A DNA stretch of 64,000 bases, from contig NC_063448.1 in assembly GCF_020379485.1 (NCBI RefSeq), positions 49,051,218-49,115,217 on the forward strand, in the 5' to 3' direction. The translations under genes were made by a program, and so were the position numbers. The notes under the pieces are model-generated. The model saw only the letters and a program-made list of their open reading frames with translations, made no database searches and had not been told where the DNA came from. Of this stretch, positions 9,773 to 20,146 are shown one piece after another (position 1 is the first letter of the stretch; each line of letters opens with the position of its first letter). The DNA is from Brassica napus. Taxonomy: Eukaryota; Streptophyta; Magnoliopsida; Brassicales; Brassicaceae.

Positions 9773-11164
9773 TTATTTTGTAGGTAAAATACAAAGACGA
9801 CAGAGAACATAGAAAATAAAATACAGAAATAATGTACAGAGTCTACTAGAATATACTTGAAACAGAAAATTAAAACAGAATTTAAATATAGACAATATTT
9901 TTACGTTTTTTTTTTCACCGTAAGGATCTTCGGCTTGTGTATCGTTAACTTGTTCGTTACTTTCTTCGATATCACTGTTTTCTGCCTCAAATTGTGCTAG
10001 CATTTCGGCTAGGAATGTCTTCATTTTTTCTTTTCTTGATGATTTTTGGGAAGAGGAAGAGGTAGTTGAACTTGTTGGACTTGAAGTTGGTTCTTTATGG
10101 GTCTGTGGGTTTGGATTTTTTTGGGATATTTGGCTTGGGTTGAGGAGAGGTGTGGATTTGGATATGGTTTGGATCGCTATTTTGGTATGGTTTACAATTT
10201 GGAAATATTTTTGGATATCGGCAAGGGAACATCTGTCGATGTTATACTTCTCCCACCACTTGACTCTGAATTCCCGAAGGAGAGAATAAGGCATGTCTTC
10301 AAGAGCGATAGCTAGGGTAAAATGCTATGAGCATATCCATGGGATGCCAATGTCAATGTGGAACCATATTTTGTTTAGGGGTCCAACTGGCTGATCAAAT
10401 ACATGCTTTTTGTAGAATGAGTAGGAGGTCTTGATTACTTCTTCGGGGTAGATTGAATCTAGTGGTCCGAACCAGTACCACCATTCGTTGAACCATCCCG
10501 GTATCGTCTTCGTGCAGTTTTGATCAAAACTGAAGAACCAAGAGTGGTCATAGGGTCTGAGTAAAAAGACTCGGAAAAAGACATTTTTATAATCGGTATA
10601 GGTGTAACCATTGATATGATAGCATGGGGTTGAAAAAGCTTTTGTTGTTTGGTGATGGATAAAACCAAGGTCTTGTGTAGAACAAATTTGTAGGAATTTG
10701 CAGGTTGAATAGTTGATAAGGTTTGGGTTTGTCTTGTCTTTATAATGGGTGATTTCTACGGATTTAGAATCTACTAGAATATACTCATAAAAGGATTGGT
10801 TTTTGGTTATGTTGTCTGTTGGCCAAGGACTGTCTTCGTAGAAGACTCGATTGATGAAGGACTTAAGTTGAGTTAGGTTTATTAGTTTGGTGAATGGGGT
10901 GGTCATTAGGTGTTGCTTTTGAGGTTTGGTATAGTAAACCGGTTTAGTGTTTGGGGTAGTGTTTGAGGTAGTGTTTGGGGTTGCTGTTGATGATTGTGTT
11001 TTCGCCTTTGATGTCGTCTCAGCGACTGCTTTTGAATAGGATAGAGGAGGATATTCAGCTAATGTTGAGAAAGGGTTTGGAGTTAAAGTTCTTCCTTGGA
11101 GATGTGGCTGGTTTTTGATATAATCCGATGCTGTCATCGGTTTTTTCATTTTCTGGTCACTCAT
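9773..11164 (-). pseudogene. ORF downstream of pararetroviral polymerase, one in-frame stop
   Basis: A single minus-strand frame of about 460 codons broken once by TAG at 10325-10327; the upstream part (10325-11164) and downstream part (from 10294) are in the same frame. The start ATG at 11164 overlaps the end of the polymerase frame (the ATG lies inside GATGAGTGA), a compact arrangement typical of pararetroviruses. The N-terminal third is Ser/Thr/Pro-rich and low complexity; the middle is aromatic-rich with an NEWWYWFGP motif; the C-terminal part is Ser-rich, then acidic. I do not recognise the family with certainty. By position (after the polymerase) it would be the last viral ORF; whether it corresponds to a transactivator or to a movement/coat-type protein cannot be decided here. 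Confidence 0.6.
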
Positions 11165-12317
11165 CTTGAATATCTTGTTGTTGTTGATTTTTTTTTGATT
11201 TTCCCTGTAAATATTCTCTTGCTAGAAAGTCGGGTAAAATTTTTTTTCTCCTTTAATATATTGAATTTCAAAATCGAAAACTGATAATATTGCTTGCCAT
11301 CTAGCAAATATTTGTTTTGATACTAGATTTTTGACATTTTTTTGCAATATTTCTTTTGCTGATTTGCAATCTACTCGCAATAGAAATTTTTTATTGACTA
11401 AGTCGTCTTGGAATTTCGAGATACAGTTAACAATCGAAAGAACTTCCTTTTTAACTGTTGAATAATGTTTTTGTGGCCCTAGCCAGATTCCCGAATGAAA
11501 TCGAATAATAGATTCTTCTTTTGAGTTTGGTAATTTTTGCTTAAGAATTCCTCCGTAACCTATTCCTGAAGCATCAGTTTCAACTATCATGTCAGCTTCA
11601 GGATTTGGTATAGATAGACATGAGAGTGTTTTTTACCTTTTGCTTAACTTGTTTAACTAAAAGAGTATGTTGATTATTCCATGGTTTTGGATTCTTTTGT
11701 AACCGTTGAAATAAGGGTTGAATTGTTTTTCTAAGGTTGGGTAAGAAGTCTGAAACATAGTTTAGACATCCTAAAAATCTTTGTAACTGAGTTTTCTCTT
11801 TTAATTCATCAGGAAATTTATCTGCAAATTCAATTGATCTTGAAATAGGTGTGATTGTTCCTTGATATATATTATGCCCTAAGAATCTTATTTTTGTTTG
11901 GAATAAAGAAATTTTCTTAGCTGATATAACCAAACCATGTTTTTTGACTATATTGGGGAATGCATTTAAGTGACTGATATGTTGATCTATTGAAGTTGAA
12001 TATACTAATATGCCGTCTATATAGACAATTGTAAATTTTGAATAATTATTGAACATATCATTCATTATATGTTGAAATTCAGAGGGTGCGTTTTTAAGGC
12101 TAAAAGGCATTACATTCCACTCATAATGTCCAAATGGTACGGTGAAAGCTGTTTTATATTTATCTTTTTTGGCAATTTGAATTTGCCAAAACCCATTTTT
12201 CATGTCGAATTTTGAATAAATTTTTGCGTTATAAAGTTGTTTTAATAAATCTCTTTTGTTAGGTATTGGATATTGTATCCATTGTAATACATCATTTAAT
12301 GGTTTATAATTTATTAG
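11161..12317 (-). pseudogene. Pararetroviral reverse transcriptase/RNase H, truncated and frameshifted
   Basis: The frame from about 12317 to 11598 encodes RT: FDMKNGFWQI, then the catalytic region VYIDGILVYS (the usual YIDD is YIDG here) and the thumb-type segment TQLQRFLGCLNYV. A 4-bp tandem duplication near 11615-11622 shifts the frame; RNase H follows in the next frame (ETDASGIGYGG at 11585, then a DCKSAKE motif and FEIQYIKG). A second shift in an A8 run near 11240 precedes the last about 25 codons. The N-terminal RT part, protease and all upstream ORFs are missing: the coding match stops at the right border of the segment. Similarity is to caulimovirid rather than LTR-retrotransposon enzymes, by the FLGCLNYV region and the absence of integrase; this is a judgement by eye. 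Confidence 0.7.
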
Positions 12318-12323
12318 ACAAGA

Positions 12324-12390
12324 TAAACCTAACTCAACTTAAGTCCTTCATCAATCGATGTCTGAATTTGTTTAGCTGTAATCACAGAGC
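12324..12390. other. Inverted filler DNA at the right border of the pararetrovirus segment
   Basis: Positions 12324-12358 are a perfect 35-bp inverted copy of 10847-10881, within the viral ORF. Positions 12365-12390 are a perfect 26-bp inverted copy of 14701-14726, host sequence downstream. The last five bases (AGAGC) also start duplicate copy B. Short templated inserts with microhomology are a known mark of double-strand-break repair by end joining. Confidence 0.8.
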
Positions 12391-12984
12391 CATAAACGGT
12401 ACTGGCCATTGTCTTGTGGGGTGGGAAAGGCATGGACGTCAATTATTGTACGTTTCTTTCTCAATCATTCATGCGTTCATTCATTTCCACCAAAATGTTG
12501 AAATTTTTTGTTTTTTCTTTGTTTACTTTTTAATGCCACTGTATATTCCAATCTTGTAAATGAAATTATACTGATTACGATCTCTCCACTAACTCACTTA
12601 TCTATTCCTAATGCCTCCACGTCAGCCACCAGCTAGATAAATCGATGCCTCTCATCGCGACACGTGTCACATACTGATGAAACTCAGCGTTTCATTTAAA
12701 CACGTGACATGATGGGCTTTCTTTGTTATTTGCCTGTTGGGCTCTACGTATGATTGCTCTATCCGACCAAAGACGATGCAACTTGCCCTCTAACCCTTAT
12801 TTCTCGATCGACGATTTGCAGATCGTCTGCGACCTTGACTCTCTGACGTCTTATCTTCCTCTCGCCATCTGAAACGGTCCGAGTAATGGCGTCGTGTTCT
12901 TATTGCTTCTTTGATTTGTTTTTACATTGTATCTGAGGGGCATGAGAGTTTCTGAGAGCTGTAGATAGTGAGAGAGGAGAGAAT

Positions 12985-14403
12985 TGATGTAGGAGTTTTC
13001 AAGGCTCCCAAGACAAATGTTGTAGTATAAAAGATTGTCGAACCAGTTCTGAGAGATATCAAAGCACCGAGAATGCAAGTAATCACTTAATCTAAGTGAA
13101 ACCAATGATTTAGATGAGTTTTAAGCTATGACTAAAACTAAAAAGCAATAACAGAATGATACTTTCTTGACTAAGAGAAAAGAGAGCTCATGGGCATAGG
13201 GATTAGACCTTGGGTGATCAAGTTTTGAATTAAGGATGACAAATGATCAATCAAACTATCGACCTTAAGCCTAGACACAATTCTAAGCAAGCTCTATGTC
13301 TAGATGAATGCTCATTTGCTAACATATCTCAAACATCAAATGTCTTTGGTTGAATAATATGAAAGCAATCATTACTAACAAGTCTATTAGCTATTTTAGC
13401 ACCTTTAACAACAAATGTCTTTGGCAAAGTATACTAAAAGCCTAGGAGAGTTATCTCAGGCATTTCATCAAACAACTTTTGGGTGGAAAATGTCTATTGA
13501 TCAACTTTTGAGTGGCCAACTCAGAAGATGCATTATGAATACTCTACTAGCAAGGAACAAGAATGATCTACACTAAAACATCCTAGAACTAACCTAATCA
13601 CCCTTAATCTCCATAACCCATGAATTCAAAAGGTGATTACTCACTAATCTCCATGATTCCTCTTAAACCCATATTGGATTTCAGATTAATCATGTAGAGA
13701 AATAGATAAGAAATCAACAAGAACACAAGAACATAACAATCAAAATCCAAGAGATAAACTTCTCAAGAGAGTTCTTGTGTATTTCTCAAATAGATCAAAA
13801 GATAATCTCCTGCTGGCTACAAAAGATGTTTAAAACATAGGTTTTAGAAATGTAAAACGTGCTAGGTTTTAGAAATGTAAAACGTGCATAATGAAATGAC
13901 CAAAAGGCCCTTAAGTAAATAGAAGTCGACCCAACAATAGACGCGGAGCGACCTCGGCATGTCGCTCCGGCCTCCGGGAGCGACCTCAGTGGGTCGCTCT
14001 GAGAGGTCGCTCCGGGCTTCGCTTCGTGTCGTCTCGCCATAGAGACGCGAGCGACCTCGGGGCGTCGCTCTGGGCAAGTCGCTCTGGGCTTCCAACGGGA
14101 TGAATATGGCGAGCGACTTCACGGGGTCGCTCCAGCTAGGTCGCTCTGTGAGGTGCTTTGGAGCGACCTCATGACGTCGCTGCAGAACCTCGCTCCCCTA
14201 CTCTGCTCGTCCAATGATCACATATTTCACCTCCTTTGAGCTCCAAATGCATCTAAATGTCCCCAAGAACTCCATGTGGCACTCCAACACCTGATAAAGA
14301 CTCATGTATGCAAAATATAACCTAAACATGGCTAAATCCTAGTCTATATGATCAAAATGCACATGGATGAATGGATAAGATAATAGAAATATGCAAGATA
14401 TCA
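12985..14403. mobile_element. Probable 1.4-kb solo LTR
   Basis: A 1419-bp insertion starting TGATGTAGGAG and ending GATATCA (TG..CA), flanked by the perfect 5-bp direct repeat AGAAT (12980-12984 and 14404-14408). Duplicate copy A (around 9030-9040) has AGAAT only once and no insert, so the empty site is in the same window. TG..CA ends, a 5-bp duplication and the lack of internal genes fit a solo LTR of an LTR retrotransposon. A GC-rich segment (about 13940-14200) repeats GAGCGACCTC and GTCGCTC words. Confidence 0.75.
13940..14200. repeat. GC-rich GAGCGAC/GTCGCTC repeat cluster inside the solo LTR
   Basis: About five copies of GAGCGACCTC-like words alternate with about eight GTCGCTC words, which are their reverse complement, so the stretch can fold extensively. 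It is much more GC-rich than the rest of the window. The short open frames over it (13795-14122, minus) look like by-products of the repeats. Confidence 0.6.
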
Positions 14404-15789
14404 AGAATGAATGGTGGTGATGAGGTCGGAGCTTCGTTGTTTTAAATTGGAGATTCTCTCGGGTTTTTGGTGAAGGAAGTGCTGGGAAGAAGTTCAAGAA
14501 TGTATCCTCTCATCGATTCACTTTCCCGTATTTTTCTATGCATCTGTTTCTACATAAAATTGCAAGGTAACAACAGTTTTAATTTTGTGGGTCATTGTGA
14601 AGTTTTGGTCTTTGATCGAAATTTGTAAGTTTCACTGATATTTAGTGGTTTCTTTTTGTATTTTTTATTTTATGTCAGTGGTTTCTGTTTGCAAATTTAT
14701 GCTCTGTGATTACAGCTAAACAAATTTTGCTTTTAAAGCCAATGATGTACGTGGAGGCAATAGGTTTGCTTCATGCCTTTCTGCTTTGTCATATCATAAA
14801 TGTTTATATCTTTTGAGGCTTCGGTGTTTTTTCAACGTGTCCGAAAGAGGCATGGTGGTTGTGGTATCTTAATGTTTGTAACTGTATGTTGTAAAGGCAC
14901 CAACTCAATCAAACTTTGGTCAACGCTTAAATTTCGTTTAGGAAACGGTCTCGGAATTTCGTATCATCCACTACGTAAATAGCGTACTCACAATACTCTT
15001 TTTTTTGAAACAATCACAATACTCTTTTGATGATATATTTTAGTATTTATAGATAATCGGTGCTATGGTGAGCTGAATGTATTGGCAATGAAACATGGGC
15101 AAGTTTTAACCTTTCCTGGAAATTTTAACCAGTTTGTCTTTTAGCAGGTCCAGAAGAAGCACAAATATGATGATTTGAAACCCAATAGACCATAAAAGAA
15201 GGATGAGGAAGATAGAGGGAAATCAAAGAAATCACTTTTTATAAAAGGTAAAAACGCTTCTTTTGTTTGTTTCACAATCTAAAGGTTCAGGCTGTTGCAG
15301 CGTTTACCATTAAATATTCCCTACTTATCATCACACTGTATGCAGTCTATAGTGCATGGATTTATGTCATATGATGTTGCTCGGATATTGAATCGTCCTC
15401 ACCACAGCTCAGTTGTGGCTTATCTCAGCCGAGAATATAGGAAAAGGTAATGCTTTTTATTATTTCATTGAAGTGAATGTCTCTTTACCTTATTAGTTGT
15501 TGGATACTCATAAGCAAGAAAAACTTATATTGAGTTTGTAAGCTTTGTTAGACGATGCTAGTCCATCCCGAAAAGTACGGATAGTGAGATAGTAGTTGAA
15601 GCTTTTAAGAACTGCAGAACCCATATGACGTAATGATTGTGGTTCATCATTTGTATTGGTGCATCGAGATCCTCCATCTCTGATCTCACTAGCTGTTTTC
15701 TATTGGGTAAGTCTTGCTATATGTTTGGTCTTTTTTTCATTTAGAAGAATAGATGAGATTGAGAGTTGATTCTTTTGATGATTGCACTT

Positions 15790-16230
15790 AAAAGGACTTA
15801 TGGTCGCTTGGAATAACAGTTATCAAGATGGCAAAAGGAGAACCTCCCCTAGCTGACCTTCATCCTATGAGAGTGCTTTTTATCATTCCTCGAGAAAATC
15901 CTCCTCAGGTTGCACATGTTAAAATTCAATCAAAACTATCACCGCAATTTCTTGATTGTGAAATCGCCTACAACGTTTAACGGTCTTTGTTTTCAGTGCA
16001 GTTAGACGAGCACTTTTCCCGTCCAGTGAAGGAGTTTGTTTCATTATCCTTTACAAAAGTCCCTGCTGAGGTACTTGCAACGCAATCCTACAATCTATGA
16101 TTTTTTTATTTATTTCCCAGCAGTGACATTCTAAGATCTCTTATACAAGTCTTACACTTTCAGAGACCGAGTGCCAAAGAACTTATTAAACACAGATTTA
16201 TTAAGAACCCATATCGACATAAAACACAAC
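15790..16230 (+). pseudogene. MAP4K (STE20-type) protein kinase fragment
   Basis: Plus-strand exon-like pieces: about 15797-15908 encodes [20 protein letters not shown], then [16 protein letters not shown], the subdomain IX-X region of plant GCK/MAP4K kinases (MAP4K-alpha type). About 15997-16071 continues with LDEHFSRPVKEFVS and VPAE, and 16163-16230 with RPSAKELIKHRFIKNP, the end of the kinase domain. Introns are kept between them, so this is a captured genomic fragment, not a retrocopy. The catalytic N-lobe is not found and a stop follows soon after. The conserved E of the IEMA motif is K. It is a non-functional piece carried in the Helitron-like region. Confidence 0.7.
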
Positions 16231-16907
16231 CAGAGTTCTGAGAGAGTTGCTTCATATTTTGTGCAATGTTCTTCATGACTCAGGAGGATGATAAAGCTGA
16301 GGCTCCGGAGGATGAGATGGTTGTGAAAGGGCATGATGTAGAGAAGAAACATAATTGGAACCAGAGTTTGAAAAACAGAAGGAGAGGAAGCAGAAAGCTT
16401 TGAAGGAGAAAGAGATGGATAATGCTGCATACAATTATTTCGAAACTTCTAGTAAGCCTTACTCCAAAAAGGCATTAGGGAGAAACAGAAACAGGAAGAG
16501 GTGAAGCGTTTAAATAAGGGGGCTGCTGAGACAGAGAGGAATCACATAGAAGAATAAGAAGAATAGACCCAGGAGAGAACATAGCCTCAAGCTTCATAGA
16601 GAGAGAGTCTGCTAGACTGAGAATGAGACAAGAAAAGGCACTTATCTTGACGGATCTGAGAAAGGACCTGATGCTATACATGTTAGTTCTCTTTTCTTTG
16701 ACACCCATTACTTATACTTAGCTTATTAAAGGTCAAACTATTACTTTCTATGCAAAGCAGTCAATCTAATTGTTTATGCTCTGTTGGGATTCAGAACTTT
16801 GTGATAGTATACAAAATTAATTTTTATCAAGTCTTATAAATCTCTTTATAAATTTAGGAGTCAACAGAAGTTGTTTGATTCTTTGTCAATGCTAGAAGAG
16901 GCAACCT

Positions 16908-16910
<3 letters not shown>

Positions 16911-16960
<50 letters not shown>
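16911..16960. repeat. (TC)25 microsatellite
   Basis: An uninterrupted run of 25 TC dinucleotides, likely to be length-variable. Confidence 0.98.
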
Positions 16961-16964
<4 letters not shown>

Positions 16965-17112
16965 TGTATATTTCTCAGTACATTGTCTAACAAATACACT
17001 TATCTGTTTTGTTGGAACATTTGATTTGTTGTGGACCTTGTGGGAAATGGTAACATCAAATATGTGTTATTTAAAATCTACATAAATACATTGCCAAAGC
17101 CGCAAACTTCTT

Positions 17113-17427
17113 TTGATGTGTCTCTTGCTGTTTGTTCTAGAAGGAACATATTATGAAGAAAAAAGGGATCTTATGAGTGTGCTCATGCTTGATGAAAAGA
17201 TTTTTCCTCAAGTTATGAACAACTCATGTGTATTTTGCAAGGGTTCTGACAGAATCAAGATATCTGGAAACGAAAACCCAACTGCATGTCATTATGATCC
17301 GCTGCAACAAGCACATCCATTGGAGACAATTACTGCACATGTTGAGCCTGCTTGCGGTGGGAGGACTGTTGAGGAGCCACTGGTTCTAGCATTTGAGTGC
17401 TTGCTCAAAAAGGCTCGCAAGACTTAA
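17113..17427 (+). CDS. Unidentified exon-like ORF in the Helitron-like region
   Basis: A 104-codon open frame ending in TAA. A probable 3' splice acceptor (TTGTTCTAG, ending near 17141) lies inside it, so the true exon may start at the Glu-Gly-Thr-Tyr-Tyr-Glu segment and form the last exon of a fragment. Composition is protein-like: CVFCKGSDRIK has a CxxC pair, and the end is PLVLAFECLLKKARKT. I do not recognise the family. It is probably another captured host gene piece, like the MAP4K fragment upstream. Confidence 0.3.
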   Translation: MMCLLLFVLEGTYYEEKRDLMSVLMLDEKIFPQVMNNSCVFCKGSDRIKISGNENPTACHYDPLQQAHPLETITAHVEPACGGRTVEEPLVLAFECLLKKARKT

Positions 17428-17429
17428 CC

Positions 17430-19740
17430 TACCAAGTTAGAAAGATTTAAATACTATTCTATACTTGCAATCCTTGATTTCATATATTATGTGTGCAAAT
17501 GAATCAAACAATAAAATCTTGCTTCACTTTATTCCACCACCGTTTTCTAAATTTGGTTATTTTACTAACCAAAAAACCTAAGTTTCTTACCCAATGAAAA
17601 CTGCTGCAACCTCCTACAGTCAGCTCAGTCTGCTACCAGAAAGGATATGTTATTTCTTCAAAAAATTGCAAAAAAGTTAACTACGAGAAATAATGATATG
17701 AAAATATATTTATACAAATCACAAAAAGAATAAATTAGATAATAATATATACAAAACTGCGTCTCTTTCGAAGCCATTCCACAGTCATAAACTTTCTACA
17801 CAGTTTGATTACCAAATGAACGCTTTAATGTCATTCATTGAAAGAAAACTGACGTTATTCTGAAACCTAATAAACACTCAATCTGGTTAACTGAACAAAT
17901 ACCACAGCTCTGAGCCTACTTCGAATTATATGTACACGTTCCCAGCAACCATATCCAACGCTGGCAAAGCACAAAGTCTCTCCTTTCTCAAGAGATGGTT
18001 AAGCAAATAGCTACTGGAAAAGGCTAACTCCTCGCCCTCCCATTTTCTCAACTACTAATACACAAATGAGAAAGACAGTCTCTGAAAAACTCCATGTCTC
18101 GGTCATGCTTGCCAATAATACGACAAGGTGCACTGCGCAATACATTTATTCATCATTTGTATGAAAAAATCATTAACCACTGATGTGTGTCTACTAACAA
18201 TTCTTACACTTACAGAAAATGAGGAAAGGCGATCAGAAACGGTACAATAAAGGGTACATGTATTACAAATGCGATGTTCAGTGTGGTAGAACCAAAATTT
18301 TCATTCAGTTATTAGAACAAATAATGTTTCCCATAACACAACTTTGGGGAATAATCAAGGCAAGTTCAGAAACAATTATTTACTGCAAAAACACATTAAA
18401 AACTCCATCAAGGCGAGTACTTCTTAGAAAAATGATTGTATATCGACTGTAAAAATAGTTTACAACCGACCCTTTCTGACATTCATATTTTCATTGCTAA
18501 ACTGCATGCATACAAAGTGTTGTCTAGCCATCACCCATGGTTCCACTTAAAACACACCATATCATTATATCTAGCTTCTTTGAACAATCTTCTTCTTCTT
18601 TGAACAATCTTCTTGCTGTCTCTGAACAATCTAGCTTCTTTACTTTGTTTGACAATTTTCACTTTGTACATGCTCAGTATCCCTTATATGTTTTTAGTGG
18701 TTGCTCCATAATATTATGTATATAATCGTAAACAATGAAGTTTCATCATATATAACTTGAAATATTAGGATTATCCTTTATCATTTACTAAGATTTATTT
18801 CTCTGTAATTTTTAATACTTTTGATTGATCACCGATTTTTTTTGATTTGAGAAATATCCACTTTAAATTGGTCATCAATTTAAAAAAAATGCTCACCAAT
18901 CTTATTTTTCTCTTAATTCTGCAAAGTTTCGATCAAAACCATCTTACTTAACTATTTTATGCGCAACAATATAGCTTAAAATTATTTTCTTGTTCAGACC
19001 AAGATTGCAAAACTGTAAATGTAGTTAGATCGATAAATCTATTTTATCACTAAACAAAAAAAAACGATTTATATTTCTGTTTGTTTTTAAAGATTGGAGA
19101 AGATAATTCAATTATTCCAAAGCTAATTAAAATAAAATAAAAATCAGTTGTAAATTAAATTAATTTTTACATTAAAATTTGAATGAACAAGATAAAAGAC
19201 TATTTTGATCATATCTAAAGTTTAATTAAATTTTATTCGTGTAGCTAGCTTACTTTCTTGAATATAATTTTAAGTTATGGAAATTCAATAATATTAGTAC
19301 AAATAAATTTTAGTTCGTTCATAATGAATAAAATAAAAGAAAAATTGTATTTACCTACCATAATATATTTGGGTAACCAGTTCATTGTAGATTTAAAGTA
19401 TATTTAAATACTTATGAAACCAAAATTTAATTTAAAATTATAGAAAACAACATAATCTCCATTAGTATACTTGAATATAACTCAATTTTTTGTAAAAGCA
19501 AACAAAATGAAGATAATTTGATGCTCTCACATCATATCAATACCAACACTCTTTAATATAGAAACAACTATTTTTTATTTTTACAACTGAAACAACTATT
19601 ATAAACAAGCAACATATATCTTAATACATATAATCCCTCTTCACCTAAAAATCATTATCACACATCTCTTGCAAATAAAAAACCTAAAACACAAACCACA
19701 AAAATTATACAAAAAATAATAACTTAAATAACAAGTAAAA
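17430..19740. other. No gene recognised; AT-rich
   Basis: Only short spurious open frames. A direct repeat of a 17-bp pyrimidine-rich word (CTTTGAACAATCTTCTT) occurs near 18580-18615. The stretch becomes strongly AT-rich after 18700 and leads into the Helitron-like 3' end at 19745-19772. Confidence 0.6.
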
Positions 19741-20146
19741 TATATCCCGCTCGTAGGGCGGACCGACCATAGTTTATTATAAGTGTTTGATAATGTATAA
19801 ATAGAAAATATATGAATCATAAACAAATAAAAGAGTGGGTGGAGTGATAATGTTTTTCTTTCAATAAAAAAAATGCAAAAATGGAAAAAGTGAAATAATG
19901 CATAAAATTAACTATGTTAAAGTAAAGTTAAAATGTATTTTAACTTTCATTTTTTGCCTTTCCATTAGGTTTTGAATGTAAATGAATTTATAATCTATAT
20001 CGATCGCCCAATATAATAAATTAAATTTACTAAGTTTTCCAACAGAAAAAAATCACTGGATTTTATGTGATATAAATTTGAATCTAAAATAGATACAAAC
20101 ATACATACATATATATATATGTATATAATATGTATTTATAATAGTA

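Larger units (their letters stand above)
9251..12358 (-). mobile_element. Endogenous pararetrovirus-like segment (caulimovirid type)
   Basis: About 3.1 kb on the minus strand holding, in order: a reverse transcriptase/RNase H region, an overlapping downstream ORF, then a promoter/poly(A) region resembling the large intergenic region of plant pararetroviruses. There are no LTRs and no integrase, which separates it from Ty3 elements; plant pararetroviruses enter genomes by illegitimate repair. It carries several disabling changes (two frameshifts, one stop) and lacks everything upstream of mid-RT, so it is a defective fossil fragment. The host DNA on either side is a tandem duplication, and the right border carries inverted filler pieces. 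Confidence 0.7.
12386..14620. repeat. Host duplication, copy B (partner of 8505-9250), interrupted
   Basis: Second copy of the P450 upstream flank plus Helitron start, direct orientation. It runs 12386-12984, is interrupted by the 1.4-kb TG..CA element (12985-14403) and continues 14409-14620. Beyond 14620 it carries on into the rest of the Helitron-like region, whereas copy A stops at the viral segment. The host duplication therefore brackets the integrated pararetrovirus. Confidence 0.85.
12601..19772 (+). mobile_element. Candidate large Helitron with captured host gene fragments
   Basis: The 5' end TCTATT at 12601 follows an A. A Helitron-like 3' end lies at 19745-19772: a hairpin-like CCCGC..GGGCGG, then ACCATAG and a T; the last four bases are TAG-like rather than a perfect CTAG. 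In between are at least one host gene fragment in exon-like pieces (MAP4K, about 15790-16230), further unidentified exon-like pieces and the inserted LTR element. Gene-fragment capture is typical of plant Helitrons. Start and end have not been proven to belong to one element. Confidence 0.4.

Noticed and set aside
18219..18725. Two short plus-strand ORFs (77 and 62 codons)
   Set aside because: Low-complexity, unlike known proteins and without splice or promoter context.
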